Positions 31,318 to 41,319 of a stretch of 64,000 nucleotides of DNA are shown piece by piece (position 1 is the first letter of the stretch; each line of letters starts with the position of its first letter). A program made the translations under genes and the position numbers. The stretch spans positions 77,842,135 through 77,906,134 of the forward strand of contig OY726569.1 in NCBI GenBank assembly GCA_963383645.1. Reading direction: 5' to 3'. The DNA is from Muscardinus avellanarius (Eukaryota > Chordata > Mammalia > Rodentia > Gliridae). A model generated the notes under the pieces. It searched no databases and was not told the DNA's origin. It worked only from the letters and a program-made list of their open reading frames with translations.

Positions 31318-31320
<3 letters not shown>
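30973..31320. other. Unique intronic sequence
   Basis: A purine-rich stretch (30985-31045) followed by sequence I cannot assign. Confidence 0.4.
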
Positions 31321-31321
<1 letters not shown>

Positions 31322-31357
<36 letters not shown>

Positions 31358-31560
31358 GGTACTGGGGATGGAACCCAGGGGAATTCTACCTCCGAGGTAC
31401 ACCCCCAGCCCTATTTTTTATTCTTTATTTTGAAACAGGGTCTCACTGAGTTGCAAAAGGCCTAACTAAGTAGTAGCTGAGGCTGTCCGCAAACCACAAT
31501 CCTCCTGTCTCAGTCTCCCAAATGTTGGGATTACAAAGTGTGTGCCACCATGCCGGGCTG
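31322..31560 (-). mobile_element. B1-dID SINE, type A
   Basis: T35 then GCGGTACTGGGGATGG to CACCATGCCGGGC; GAAAGTTTTA flanks both sides. Confidence 0.93.
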
Positions 31561-31580
31561 AAAGTTTTATTTTTATTTAC

Positions 31581-31626
<46 letters not shown>

Positions 31627-31815
31627 GGGAGTGTAACCCAGGGGCTTATCTACTTCGAGGCTATACTCTTAGACCTATTATATACTTTATTTGGAAACAG
31701 GGTCTCACTAAGTTGCTGAGAGCCTAAGTAGCTAAGGCTGGCTTCGAACCTGTGCGATCCTCCTGTCTCAGGCTCCCAAGCATTGGGATTATAAGTGTGC
31801 ACCACCACGCCCCGC
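31581..31815 (-). mobile_element. B1-dID SINE, type B, with (GT)n at its tail side
   Basis: About twenty GT units, GTTACTGGGAGTGTAACC to CACCACGCCCCGC. Confidence 0.9.
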
Positions 31816-31872
31816 AAGTTTTGGGTTTTTATAAAGGTGAATTAAGTCAGGCATGAAGGTACTTAGTATTTA

Positions 31873-31930
31873 GTGTGTGTGGTACTGGGGATCGAACCAG
31901 GATCTTTCTACCTCCAAGACTATCTTCTCT

Positions 31931-31965
<35 letters not shown>

Positions 31966-32400
31966 TGGTACTGGGGATGGAACCCAGGGGCATTCTACCT
32001 TCGAGCTACACCCCAGCCCTATTTTTTATTCTTTATTTTGAAACAGGGTCTCACTGATTTGCAACTGTCAACCAAACACGATCCTCCTGTCTCGGCCTCC
32101 CAATCCTGGGACCCCAGGCTAGTCCTGTTTTTTCTTTATTTTGAACCAAGATCTCACTAAGCTGCAGGGGGTCTCACTAAGTAGCAGAGGCTGTCTATAA
32201 ACCGTAATCCTCTTGTTTCAGCTTCCCAAATTCTGGGATTACAAGAATGCACCACCATGCCCAGGTTTATTTTGAAACAGGGCCTCAATAAGTTGCCCCC
32301 CTCACTAAATAGCAGAGGATGTCTGCGAACCTGTGATGCTCCTGTCTCAGACTCCCAGGTACTGAGATTACAAACCTATACCACCATGCCCATACCCAGC
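31873..32400 (-). mobile_element. Stack of three minus-strand B1-dID copies
   Basis: An old tail (31873-31935), then a type A copy (31936-32120), then two separate heads (32121-32265 and 32266-32400). The order tail, whole, head, head is what successive insertions leave; exact pairing is uncertain. Confidence 0.75.
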
Positions 32401-32440
32401 TATGAAATACTTTTAATTGCCTCAAATGTTTCTATTAACA

Positions 32441-32632
32441 CAGTGTGGTGGTGCAGGCTTGTAATCTCAGTACTTGGGAGGCTGAGACAGGAGGATTGCA
32501 CAGGTTCAAAGCCAGCCTCAGCTACTTAGTGAGGTTCTCAGCAAATTAGTGAGACTCTGTTTCCAAATAAAATATAAAATAGGCCTGGGAGTATAGCCCA
32601 GAGGTAGAAAGCCTCTGGGTTCCATTCCCAGT

Positions 32633-32682
<50 letters not shown>
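32441..32682 (+). mobile_element. B1-dID SINE, type B, with (CA)n tail
   Basis: GTGTGGTGGTGCAGGC to CCCAGTATAAC, then about twenty-one CA units. Confidence 0.92.
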
Positions 32683-32686
<4 letters not shown>

Positions 32687-32687
<1 letters not shown>

Positions 32688-33290
32688 AAGAGACAAGGTG
32701 TGGTGGTGCACACTTATAATCCCAGCATTTGGGAGGGTGAGACAGGAGGATTGTGGTTTGCAGACAGCCTCAGCTACTTAGGGAGGCTCTTTGCAACTCA
32801 GTGATACCCTGTTTCAAAATAAAGAATAAAAAATAGGGCTGGGGGTGAAGCTGGGAGGTAGAATGCCACTGGGTTCAATCCCCAGTACTGAAAAACAAAA
32901 CCAAAAAGAAAAGAAGGACTGAGGTTAGCTCAGTAGGTTCTATATCCAGTACCCCTCCAAAGAAAAAGGAAGGAAGGAAGGAAGGAAGGAAGGAAGGAAG
33001 GAGGAAAGAAAGGGAGGAGCGAGGGAGGAAGGGAGGGAGAGAGGAAGGAAGGAAGGAAAAAAGAAAAGATCAGCTGTGCGTGGTAGTGCACACTTGTAAT
33101 CCCAGCATTTGAGAGGCTGAGACTGTGGCTCATGGACAGTCTCAGGTACTTAGTGAGACAATCCATAACTTAGTGAGGCCCTGTTTCAAAATAAAAATAA
33201 AAAAAAGAATAAAAAATAGGGTAAGGGGTGTAGCTTGGAGGTAGAATGCCCCTGGGTTCAATCTCTAGCACCATAAACAAAAAAAGAATG
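32687..33290 (+). mobile_element. Two type A copies with a right-half fragment and (GGAA)n between
   Basis: 32687-32900 is complete. 32914-32960 is a lone right-half fragment (TTAGCTCAGTAGGTTC). A GGAA/GGGA tract runs 32964-33060. 33072-33287 is complete, ending TCTAGCACC and an A-rich tail. Confidence 0.87.
32964..33060 (+). repeat. (GGAA)n purine tract
   Basis: Tetranucleotide tract with GGGA interruptions. Confidence 0.95.
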
Positions 33291-33600
33291 AGAGCAATAA
33301 AGCCACTTTCAGGTACAAATCTAAGAGTTTACTACAGAAAATTTCATTAAAAGAGACCCTAAGAGAAGCAAAAGAATACAAAGTTGAAGCTGACATCAAA
33401 TTTAGAGGCGCATGGTCACCATTCTCTGCTCCACAGACTGCAGAGCAGAAAAGCCGACTGACAGAATTAGATCTACAAAGGAGGAGTATGGCCAAGGTCC
33501 TCATGGCACTGGGAACTGCTGGTTCTAACAGCTTCCGAAGACTAAGAAATTCTGTCCTGGAGAAGTGAGACACCTCAGTGTCCTTATATTAAACTGTCTT
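33263..33600 (+). pseudogene. Orphan open frame with stop, probable 5'-truncated retrocopy, source not recognised
   Basis: A plus-strand frame open from about 33263 reads, from 33290, ESNKATFRYKSKSLLQ, KISLKETLREAKEYKVE, ADIKFRGAWSPFSAPQ, TAEQKSRLTELDLQRR, SMAKVLMALGTAG, SNSFRRLRNSVLEK and a TGA at 33566-33568. The composition is protein-like (mixed, charged, hydrophilic, plausibly helical) and not repeat-derived, unlike almost every other frame in the window. It starts just after a SINE tail and is followed by worn L1 sequence. I see no initiator codon in frame, no poly(A) tail and no clear donor site. It could be a truncated processed pseudogene of a gene I do not recognise, or a terminal exon of an opposite-strand gene using the AG at 33311-33312. 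I favour the former. Confidence 0.45.
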
Positions 33601-33785
33601 TCATGTGTATAGAAGGCCATTAATTAAACAAATAGATCACATAAAAAACAGGGAAAACCAAAATCAAGCACTGGCTCTTTAAATATTTATAAATGTGTAT
33701 TATATACAACAAAACATATACATACATGTTCTAGTAAGAATGATAAAGGAAAAAAGGCACAAAAATTCTTAAGATTAAAAAGAAA

Positions 33786-33967
33786 TGCCGGGCGTGGTGG
33801 CGCATGCTTGTAATCCCTGAGCTTGGGAGGCGGAGACAAGAGGATCGCGCTGGCTTAAGAGACCCTGTTTCCACATAGTTAAAAAATAAGTCTGGGAGTG
33901 TATCCCGAGGGAGTGTATCTCGGAGGTAGAATGGCTTCCAGGAACCCCAGTACCACCAAAAAAAAAA
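33786..33967 (+). mobile_element. B1-dID SINE, type C
   Basis: GCCGGGCGTGGTGGCGC to CCAGTACCACC. A short duplication is present in the right half (GGGAGTGTATCCC, then GGGAGTGTATCTC). Confidence 0.92.
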
Positions 33968-34053
33968 TAATAATAAATAAATTAATTAATTAAATAAAAT
34001 AAAAATAAATATATAGAGAGCAGAAATTTTAAAGACAATAAAAGAATGTTTTG

Positions 34054-34245
34054 AAGCCAGACACTGTGGCACATGCCTGCAATCCTGGTACTTGGGAGGC
34101 TGAGACAGAGGACAGCAGGTTCAAGGACAGTCTCAGCAACTTATGGAAACTCTATTTTGAAATAAAAAATTAAATAGGGCTGGGGGTATAGCTCAAAGGT
34201 AGAATGTCCCTAGGCTCAATCTCCAGTACCAAACAACAATAAAAA
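34054..34245 (+). mobile_element. B1-dID SINE, old
   Basis: GCCAGACACTGTGGCAC to CAATCTCCAGTACC. Confidence 0.85.
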
Positions 34246-34334
34246 CAGAATACATTGACTGTACGCTAAACATTTTTAAATCTCAGATAAAACAAATGAA
34301 TTCCTAAAAAAAGAAACTTTTAAAAACTGTCCCT

Positions 34335-34538
34335 AAATTGGGCGTGGTGGCACACGCTTGTAATCCCCACGCTTGGGAGGCTAAAACAGGAAGATCACAC
34401 AGGTTCGAAGCCAGCCTCAGCTACTTAGTAAGGCTTTCAGCAACTTAGCGAGACCGTTTCCAAATAAAATATAAAAAAGGTCTAGGAGTATAACCCGGAG
34501 GTAGAAAGCCTCTGGATTCTACCCCTAATACCACCAAA

Positions 34539-34577
<39 letters not shown>

Positions 34578-34600
34578 ATATAAAATAAATAAATAAATAA
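34335..34600 (+). mobile_element. B1-dID SINE, type B, with (AAAT)n tail
   Basis: TTGGGCGTGGTGGCAC to CCCTAATACCACC, then sixteen or so AAAT units; AAAACTGTCCCTAA flanks both sides. Confidence 0.94.
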
Positions 34601-34709
34601 AAACTGTCCCTAAGTAAAGCCATTTAGAAAACTGAATATATATCTTCCCCCAGAAATCTTAAGCCTATACCACCAAAAAATACTAAGCTAAGCCTAGGCA
34701 GTTGAAAAG

Positions 34710-34843
34710 CTCAACTATACTTTTTTTTTGAGGATTTAAAGAAGTTTATTAGAAAGAGAGAAATACAGAAAATAGAAATACAGCTCCATACCAAACTGGC
34801 ATGGAGGGGTGATTCGAAATGAATACACCCTCAACTATACTTT
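34710..34843 (-). pseudogene. Short L1-mediated retrocopy of a transcript 3' end
   Basis: Insert 34724-34829 lies between exact copies of CTCAACTATACTTT (34710-34723 and 34830-34843). On the minus strand it reads from GGTGTATTCATTTCG to CTTTCTAATAAACTTC, then TTTAAATCCTC and an A run, that is a poly(A) signal and tail. The target on the minus strand is CTT/AAAG, the L1 endonuclease pattern. Just upstream of the signal CCATGCC and GGTATGG can pair around AGTTT. The source transcript is not recognised; an LTR R-region is one possibility. Confidence 0.88.
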
Positions 34844-35233
34844 AAGTAACAGGTTATTCCAGTCCTAAATAAATCCTTTGAGGGTGGAGGAATTAGTTCC
34901 CAACTCAATCTTTGAGGCTGGCATAATCTGGCTTGGATACCAAAACCAAATAAGGACAACATAAAAAAAAATTATGGGATATAATTACCAATGAACACAG
35001 ATATAAAAATCATGTGCAAAATGAACTAAATCCACTACATGTGAAAAATAAAGAGTGTCATGACAAAGTTGAGTTTATTCCAGAGATGCAAAGGTAACTC
35101 AACATCAGAAAATTTACAGATGTCATTTTCTACATTAATAGGAGGAACACCAGACGCTCATCTCAAATGCAGAAAAAGCATCTGATGAAATTTAATGTTT
35201 GCTCTTCATACGCAAAAATATATTAGTGCACAT

Positions 35234-35236
35234 GCA

Positions 35237-35272
<36 letters not shown>
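35234..35272 (+). repeat. (CA)n microsatellite
   Basis: About eighteen units inside the L1 relic, without an adjacent SINE end. Confidence 0.95.
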
Positions 35273-35274
<2 letters not shown>

Positions 35275-35526
35275 ATACCACTGTTCATTTTGTGTGAGAC
35301 GGTCTCGTTATACTGCCTAGGCTGGTCTCAAATACCTGGGTCCAAGAAATCCTCACACCTCAGGTTCACAAATAATGAGACTGCAGGTGCAAGCCATCAC
35401 TTCTGGCTCTGCAACACTATTCTTAATGGTGAAACATAAGACACAATTCCTTTAAAAAATTAAGTGCAACATAAGTCCTGCTAGTACATTAAGGCAAGAA
35501 AAAGAAATTAAATGTGTAAGCACTGG

Positions 35527-35722
35527 AGCCGGACGTGGTGGAGCATGTTTGTAATCCCTGCACTTGGGAGGTTGAGACAGGAGGATAGTGCAGGTTCAAA
35601 GCCAGCCTCCTCTGGCTTAAGAGACACTGTTTCCAAATAAAAAATATAAAATAGGTCTGAGAGTATAGCCTGGAGGTAGAAGGCCCCTGGATTTCATCCC
35701 TAGTACCACCAAAAAAAAGTGT
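35527..35722 (+). mobile_element. B1-dID SINE, type C
   Basis: GCCGGACGTGGTGGAGC to CCTAGTACCACC; GTGTAAGCACT flanks both sides. Confidence 0.94.
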
Positions 35723-35812
35723 AAGCACTAGAAAGAATCTTCATTCACAATAATTTAACTGATCATATACAAAACTCAAAACCATTCATAAATTACTAGA
35801 ATAAAATAATAA

Positions 35813-35813
<1 letters not shown>

Positions 35814-35850
<37 letters not shown>

Positions 35851-35956
35851 CTGGGGGTGGAACCCAGAGGTATTCTATCTGAACGACAACTCCAGCCCTA
35901 CTTTTTATTCTTTATTTTGAAACAGGATCTCACTGAGTTGTAAAGGGCCTCACTAA
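35814..35956 (-). mobile_element. B1-dID tail portion preceded by (AT)n
   Basis: The AT run 35814-35848 leads into GACTGGGGGTGGAACCC. The copy stops at GGGCCTCACTAAG, so most of the head is missing. Confidence 0.82.
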
Positions 35957-35990
35957 GGATGTATTTATATGTTTTAAAGGGTCCTATTAG

Positions 35991-36202
35991 AGCCGGGCGT
36001 GGTAGCACATGCTTGTAATCCAGCGCTTGGGAGGCTGAGACAGGAGATTCGAAACCAGCCTAAACTACTTAAGAGTAAGGCTCTCAGCAACTTAGTGAGA
36101 CCCTGTCTCCAAATAAAGTATAAAATAGGTCTGGGAGTATAGCGTGGAGGTAGAAAAGCCCCTGTGTTCTACCCCCAGTACCACAAAAATAAATAAATAA
36201 AT
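35991..36202 (+). mobile_element. B1-dID SINE, type B
   Basis: GCCGGGCGTGGTAGCAC to CCCCAGTACC; GGTCCTATTAG and GGTCATATTAG flank it. Confidence 0.92.
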
Positions 36203-36311
36203 GGTCATATTAGCAAATAGAAAATGGAAAGAAAAAGGAAAAAACATATCACTTAAAACATTAATAACAAGATAAGGTACCTAATAATTAAATCTAAGAA
36301 GATGTAAGATC

Positions 36312-36538
36312 TTTAGCCAAGTGTGATCGCACATACTTGAAAACTCAGTACTTGGGAGGTTTAGATGGGAGGATTGCAGGTTCAAGGACAAGGACAGCCT
36401 CAGCAACTACTGAGATTATCATCAACCTAGCAAGACTCTATTTCAAAATAAAAATAAAAATAGGGCTGGGGGTGTAGCTCAGAGGCAGAATGCCCCAGGT
36501 TCAATTCCCAGTAGTACCACTACCACAAAAAAAAAAAG
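36312..36538 (+). mobile_element. B1-dID SINE, old A
   Basis: TAGCCAAGTGTGATCGC to CAATTCCCAGTAG and an A-tail. Confidence 0.85.
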
Positions 36539-36553
36539 AGCGAGACTTTTATG

Positions 36554-36649
36554 GTGCTCACTTCTGCAACACATATACTAAAATTGGAACAATACAAAGA
36601 TTAGCATGGTCCCTGAACAAAGATGAAATTAGTGAAGCATTACATATTT
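36554..36649 (+). pseudogene. U6 snRNA pseudogene
   Basis: Reads as U6 from GTGCTCACTTCTGCAACAC through ATACTAAAATTGGAAC and GATTAGCATGG to GTGAAGCATTACATATTT. It has several substitutions, a loss in the ACAGAGAAGATTAG region (only ACAAAGATTAG remains, so the ACAGAGA box is broken) and a deletion before GTGAAGC. No snRNA promoter elements are seen upstream, so it is a dead copy. Confidence 0.92.
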
Positions 36650-36751
36650 AAAGAGAGCGATATCTTTAGATGGGGGGACTTCACTAAAAGATACCTTAAA
36701 ATATATCAAATACATTTTTAAGATATTAAAAAATATATAAAATATATATAT

Positions 36752-36998
36752 TATTTTTTCAGGGTCTCTTAAGACAGTGTGGCTGGCTTCGAACCCGCGC
36801 GATCCTCCTGCCTCCACCTCCCAAGCACGGGGATTACAAACATGCGCCACCACGCCCGGCTATTCTTTATTTTTGAAACAGGTCTCATTAAGTTGCAGAG
36901 GGCCTCACTAAGTAGCTGAAGCTGTTCGTGAACCGTGATCATCTGGTCTTAACCTCCCAAATGCTGGGATTACAAGCATGTGCCACCACGCCTGGCTA
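36752..36998 (-). mobile_element. Two B1-dID left halves, C-like then A-like
   Basis: 36752-36861 runs from GGGTCTCTTAAGACAG to CACCACGCCCGGCT; 36862-36998 runs from TATTTTTGAAACAGG to CACCACGCCTGGCT. Neither has a right half. Confidence 0.85.
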
Positions 36999-37002
36999 AA
37001 TT

Positions 37003-37370
37003 TTTGCCAGGCGTGGTGGCGCACATTTGTAATCCCCATGGTTGGGAGGCAGAGACAGGAGGATCGCGCAGGTTCGAAGTCAGCCATGCTGGCTTAAGAG
37101 ACCCTGTTTCCAAATAAAAATATAAAAAAATAAATCTGGAAGTGTAGCCCAGAAGGTAGAAGGGCTTCTAGGAACCTCAGTACCTCCAATACATACATAC
37201 ATACATACATATTTTTTAAAAAACAGGCCAGGCATGGTGGTGCACGTTTGTAATCCCAGCATTTGGGAGGTTGAGACAGGAGGACTGGGGTTCACAGACA
37301 GCCTCAGCTGCTTAGTGAGGCCCTTTGCAACTCAGTGAGACCCTATTTCCAAAAATAGAAAAGAAAAGAA
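37003..37370 (+). mobile_element. Type C copy, then a left half of type A
   Basis: 37003-37210 ends CCTCAGTACCTCC in an ATAC run. 37226-37370 stops in the linker (AAAAATAGAAAAG) with no right half. Confidence 0.88.
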
Positions 37371-38244
37371 AAGCAGAAAGAAGTACTATGATCAAGGATA
37401 GGAAGGCTCACTGCCATAAAATAAAGAGAACAGATTTGTTGCGTGCATAGATGAAAAGCTATAGAGATCCTGGACTCATATACAAGGCAAGTTGTATGCT
37501 TTTAAGTTCTTACAAATTTGATTCATATTATTTCCCATTCATGAGTATTGGCAGTTGGTATAAACCATTTGTGGATATTTCAGCAATTGGTATAAACTTA
37601 CTTATCAGCCACTAATCACAGGTATTTTACTTTAATTAACCTGCAGTAAAAATTGACATAGCACTTTAGATATCTGACATTTACAATAAGCAAGTATAGC
37701 AGAGTTCTAGTTGATGTGATACGGTGCTCCTGGTTCAAAGGCCAGCGTGCTTTTACACTCCCCATAGTAAATTCTGATAACCACTTTTACAAGGGATAGA
37801 ACGTTGCCAACATTTTACAGAATATATAGGATTTTGTTCTTAGGAATCATCTGTCAACACTGTTAAAACACCACCTCCCTAAAGACACCTGAAAATGCAG
37901 ATATTTATTCTAAAATTGTGCTGTAAAGGGGAAAACAGACTAAATAAATTTATAATACAGTGATCCTGTTATGCTCGAAGGGTGTGTCTAGTGGACCTAT
38001 CTGTGATTTTTATGTATCAGACCCTTGTACAGGTGAGACCTAAAAGCAGTTTCCAAATTTGCTTATAATACAACTTTATAAAAATGAGTAAATTTCTTTA
38101 GGTCTAAGTTATTTAATAAAAATTGGTTTGGTTTATGTAAGTTCTTTGATACTCTACACTGCTACTAAACTGTATTCTATTTAAATTTTCTAACAGAATT
38201 AGAAATAATGGTTATTTGCTTTACTAGTTGCTAAGAGATAATAA
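37371..38244. other. Unique intronic sequence
   Basis: Start of the longest SINE-poor part of the window. No exon or named repeat found. Confidence 0.5.
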
Positions 38245-38460
38245 TACTGGTTGATATTTATTGAATGCTCACTATGTGTCAGATACTATATTAAACCGTT
38301 TAAACTTAACAACAATTCTATCAGATACCCCCATTTTATATATAGGAAAACTGAAGTACAAAGAGTGAAGAAACTTTCCCAATGTCACACGAGTAAAATC
38401 TTAAGAGATTCATACCTAGGAAGTCTGTCTTCAGAGCCCAAACCCCTTAGTTACTATATT
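38245..38460 (-). mobile_element. MIR SINE relic
   Basis: GAATGCTCACTATGTGTCAG, CCCCATTTTATATATAGG, AAAACTGAAGTACAAAGAG, CCCAATGTCACACGAG, then GTCTTCAGAGCCC: a nearly complete reverse-complement MIR. Confidence 0.92.
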
Positions 38461-38619
38461 TTGCTGTTTTTCACAGTATTTAAACGATAAATAAATATAT
38501 TACAAAGGGCAAAAAAATCTGCATTAAAAATTATCTATAAGAGGCAATTATCTGTAAAAGGCAATATTAATACCAACACAACTTATCATAGGTTGATACT
38601 TATTTCAAAGTGTCAGGGC

Positions 38620-38790
38620 CATAATGAATAGTTTTGAAGTTGGACAGACCTGGCTCTGAATCTTGGCTGAGCGCTTTACAAGCTGTGCAACTTTGGACAA
38701 GTTTCGTAACTTCACCAAGCCTCAGTTTCCTCATCTGTAAAATGAGAATAATCGTTATCTCACAAAATTGTTGTTAGTAACATAATTATT
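38620..38790 (+). mobile_element. MIR SINE relic
   Basis: TTGGACAGACCTGGCTCTG, AATCTTGGCTGAGCGC, ACAAGCTGTGCAAC, GCCTCAGTTTCCTCATC and TGTAAAATGAGAATAATC follow the MIR consensus. Confidence 0.95.
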
Positions 38791-39063
38791 GCTGCATTAG
38801 ACTGATATGATAATGTCAAACAAAACATAGGAGCACAAGATAAAAAGAGAAGGAGACGCTCAATCTTCTCCCAGAAAACAAGACTAACTTATTATAATGA
38901 CATAATAATCACTCCAAGTCACTGCGGCACTAAGATCCACATGCTGATCTGGAACCACAGTCTCTTAATATGCAACAAAAAAATTCCCCTAGATAAAAGC
39001 TGACGGCATAGAGGTAAATCATCTTTGAAACAAAATACTGTATGTACACAGAAAAAGAAACAA

Positions 39064-39265
39064 ATGGAGCAGGGCGTGGTGGCACACCCTTGTAATCCCG
39101 GAGCTTGGGAGGCGGAGATAGGAGGATCACACAGGTTCGAAGTCAGCCACGCTGGCTTAAGAGACCCTGTTTCCAAATAAAAGTATAAAAATAGGTCTGG
39201 GAGGGTAGCCCAGAGGTAGAAGGACTTCCAGGAACCCCAGTACCACCAAAAAATAAAAATTTAAA
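39064..39265 (+). mobile_element. B1-dID SINE, type C
   Basis: GCAGGGCGTGGTGGCAC to CCAGTACCACC; AAAGAAACAAATGG flanks both sides. Confidence 0.95.
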
Positions 39266-39401
39266 AAAAGAAACAAATGGTAAGACATTGTTATTCACTC
39301 AGCGCAACTCCCACAAACCCCATCCATACACATTCCTTCTAAGTCTAACAGTATTCAAGGGGCCTAGAAGAGGAAGAGCTGTGTCAAAAAGGGTCGATTC
39401 C

Positions 39402-39608
39402 AGCTGGGCGTGGTGACGCATGCTTGTAATCCCAGCATTCAGGAGGCTGAAACAGAGGATCACTGTTCACGGACAGCCTCAGCTACTTACTGAGGCCCTT
39501 TGCACTGTGAGACCCTGTTTCAAATTAAAGAATAAAATATAGGGCTGGGGGTGTAGCTCAGATGTAGAATGTCCCTGGGTTCTATCCCTAGTACTGGGGG
39601 AAAAAAAA
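39402..39608 (+). mobile_element. B1-dID SINE, type A
   Basis: AGCTGGGCGTGGTGACGC to CCTAGTACTGGGGG. Confidence 0.9.
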
Positions 39609-40111
39609 TTGTGAGTTCTTGGCACTGGTAGGGAGCAATCTATATAAAAGAAAAACAGAAAGAAGAGTGGAAAATAGACCCAAGGGTACTGGAATACAAG
39701 GGAAACTTACTCTGAACCACCTAGAGTAGCTCCATTATTTAATTCCACAATCTTAGCTTTAATTCTCTTTTCACATTACCTAAAAACTTCCACTTATTTT
39801 CTTGTAGCACACAGTGTTTAAAAAAAAAAAAAACTTGGCATAGAATTTTTTTTCTGTATTTCCTCTCCCAAAGAAAATATATGGCTGGTATAGAGTAAAA
39901 ACTATAGAATTATAGTTACAGAACTGGGACTGACTGAAACGTCCATAAATGAAAAGTGATTCAAAAGAAAATCAGTATATTAAAGAATTTGGTTTATGGA
40001 AAACCTGACACAAGCAACACTAAGCTATGAAATGATGTTCCAGGCTAAAAACAAGACAATTCGGACCAACTACTTATAGAGCATCTACCATATTGCTATA
40101 TAATCACAACA
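39609..40111. other. Unique intronic sequence
   Basis: No repeat or exon recognised. Confidence 0.5.
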
Positions 40112-40559
40112 CTTAGTGCTGGGCTTGAATCTGAGTGTCCCCCAAAAGCTCATTGGTCAAGGCTTGGTTTCCAAGGCAGCAGTGTTCAGAGGTGGGGCTT
40201 TGGGAGGTGAATGGATCCTGAGGGCTCTATTCTCATCAATGGACCAATGCAGTCATGAATTCCATGCAGTCATGAATTCGTAATTAATGGGCGTGGCGCC
40301 TACCTGGAAGAAGTAGGTCCTTAGAGGCACATCCTTGAATGCTACATTTATCCTTTCCCCTTCCTGTTCCCCCCTCCCCCCAGGCTGCCATGACCTGATA
40401 GCAGATATGTTCTACCTTGCCACAGGCCTAAGTGCAATGCAGCCAGGTGACAATTAACTAAAACCTCTCAAACCAAGAGTCAAAACAGATCTTTCCTACT
40501 TTTAAGCTGATTTTCTCAGGTATTTGAAATAGCAATACAAAGCTGACTAACACACTTAG
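40112..40559 (+). mobile_element. Solo LTR, MaLR (ERVL)-like, with 5-bp target duplication
   Basis: The element is 40117-40554 (438 bp), starting TG and ending CA, with CTTAG at 40112-40116 and 40555-40559. Inside are GGGCTTTGGGAGGTGAATGG, ATCCTGAGGGCTCTATTCTC, GCAATTAACTAAAACC-like text near 40450 and an end reading TATTTGAAATAGCAATAC, AAAGCTGACTAACACA, all in MaLR order. ATGCAGTCATGAATTC is present twice (40247-40278). Only the LTR is present, with no internal genes. Confidence 0.9.
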
Positions 40560-40754
40560 TATTAGGAAAGGTAAAAAATCACTAAGCTCTAGGTTTTCAT
40601 AATCAAAGAAAGAATATTTTAAAAACTATGATGAAACACTGTCAATACTTTAAGAAAGGCAAAAATTTCTATAAAACTTGACAAGAGTTGAGGTTATTGA
40701 GCTACACAAAATGAGGAAAGATTTTATAGAAAATGTAACATTTAAAAAATAGGA

Positions 40755-40930
40755 TTAGTTGGGCGTGGTGGCTCATGTTTGTAATCCCAGTACTTGAGAG
40801 GCTGAAAACAGGAGGATTTAAGATTCAGGGACAGACTCTGCAAAATAGTGAGACTCTTATCAACCTAGTGAGATCCTGTTTCAAAAATAAAAATAAAATA
40901 GGGCCTTAGGTATAGCTTGGAGGTAACAAA
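40755..40930 (+). mobile_element. B1-dID SINE, old, 3' end lost
   Basis: GTTGGGCGTGGTGGCTC; stops after TAGCTTGGAGGTAAC, before the B box of the right half. Confidence 0.85.
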
Positions 40931-41309
40931 AATAAGAAAGTTGGATTATAACAACCCTAATTTCTGAATATAAAAACAAATTAAGCCAAAAAACCTTTCT
41001 TTTTTATAATGAGGTATATGTCACCTATCAGTTACTATTAAGATGGAAAGTGGAAAAAGAAAATGTACTAAACAAGAATATTTGCAAAAAGAAGTTTTTG
41101 CAATAACAATAACAACTATGTTGCCACTTATCTTCAAATACTACATTAGGATTTTATACTAAGAAACCTAAAAAATTAAGAGGAACATTTGAAATAAGTA
41201 AGACTCATTCATTTAATAATGAGCCCTGGTTTTAATCTACTGTATCACAAAATAAGTGAATAAATGGTAAGTCTGAATCATAAATATAGAAATTGGCACA
41301 GAATATATC
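40931..41309. other. AT-rich intron, nothing recognised
   Basis: No repeat or exon that I can name. Confidence 0.5.
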
Positions 41310-41319
41310 TTGACCCAAA

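Larger units (their letters stand above)
33600..36310 (+). mobile_element. Worn LINE-1 ORF2 region, broken by SINEs and a retrocopy
   Basis: L1 ORF2 landmarks appear in order on plus: GCACTGGCTCTTTAAATATT (33670), TCTGAAATTCCTAAAAAAAG-like text (34300), CAACTCAATCTTTGAGGCTG (34898), GATACCAAAACCAAATAAGG (34938), GAGTTTATTCCAGAGATGC (35070), CAGAAAAAGCATCTGATG (35171) and TTAATGGTGAAACATAAG (35424). The pieces are separated by B1-dID copies at 33786, 34054, 34338, 35527, 35850 and 35991 and by the insert at 34724. All frames carry stops; nothing is functional. Confidence 0.85.

Noticed and set aside
33265..33573. 102-codon minus-strand frame over the orphan region
   Set aside because: It is the antisense of the more protein-like plus-strand frame and has unlikely composition.
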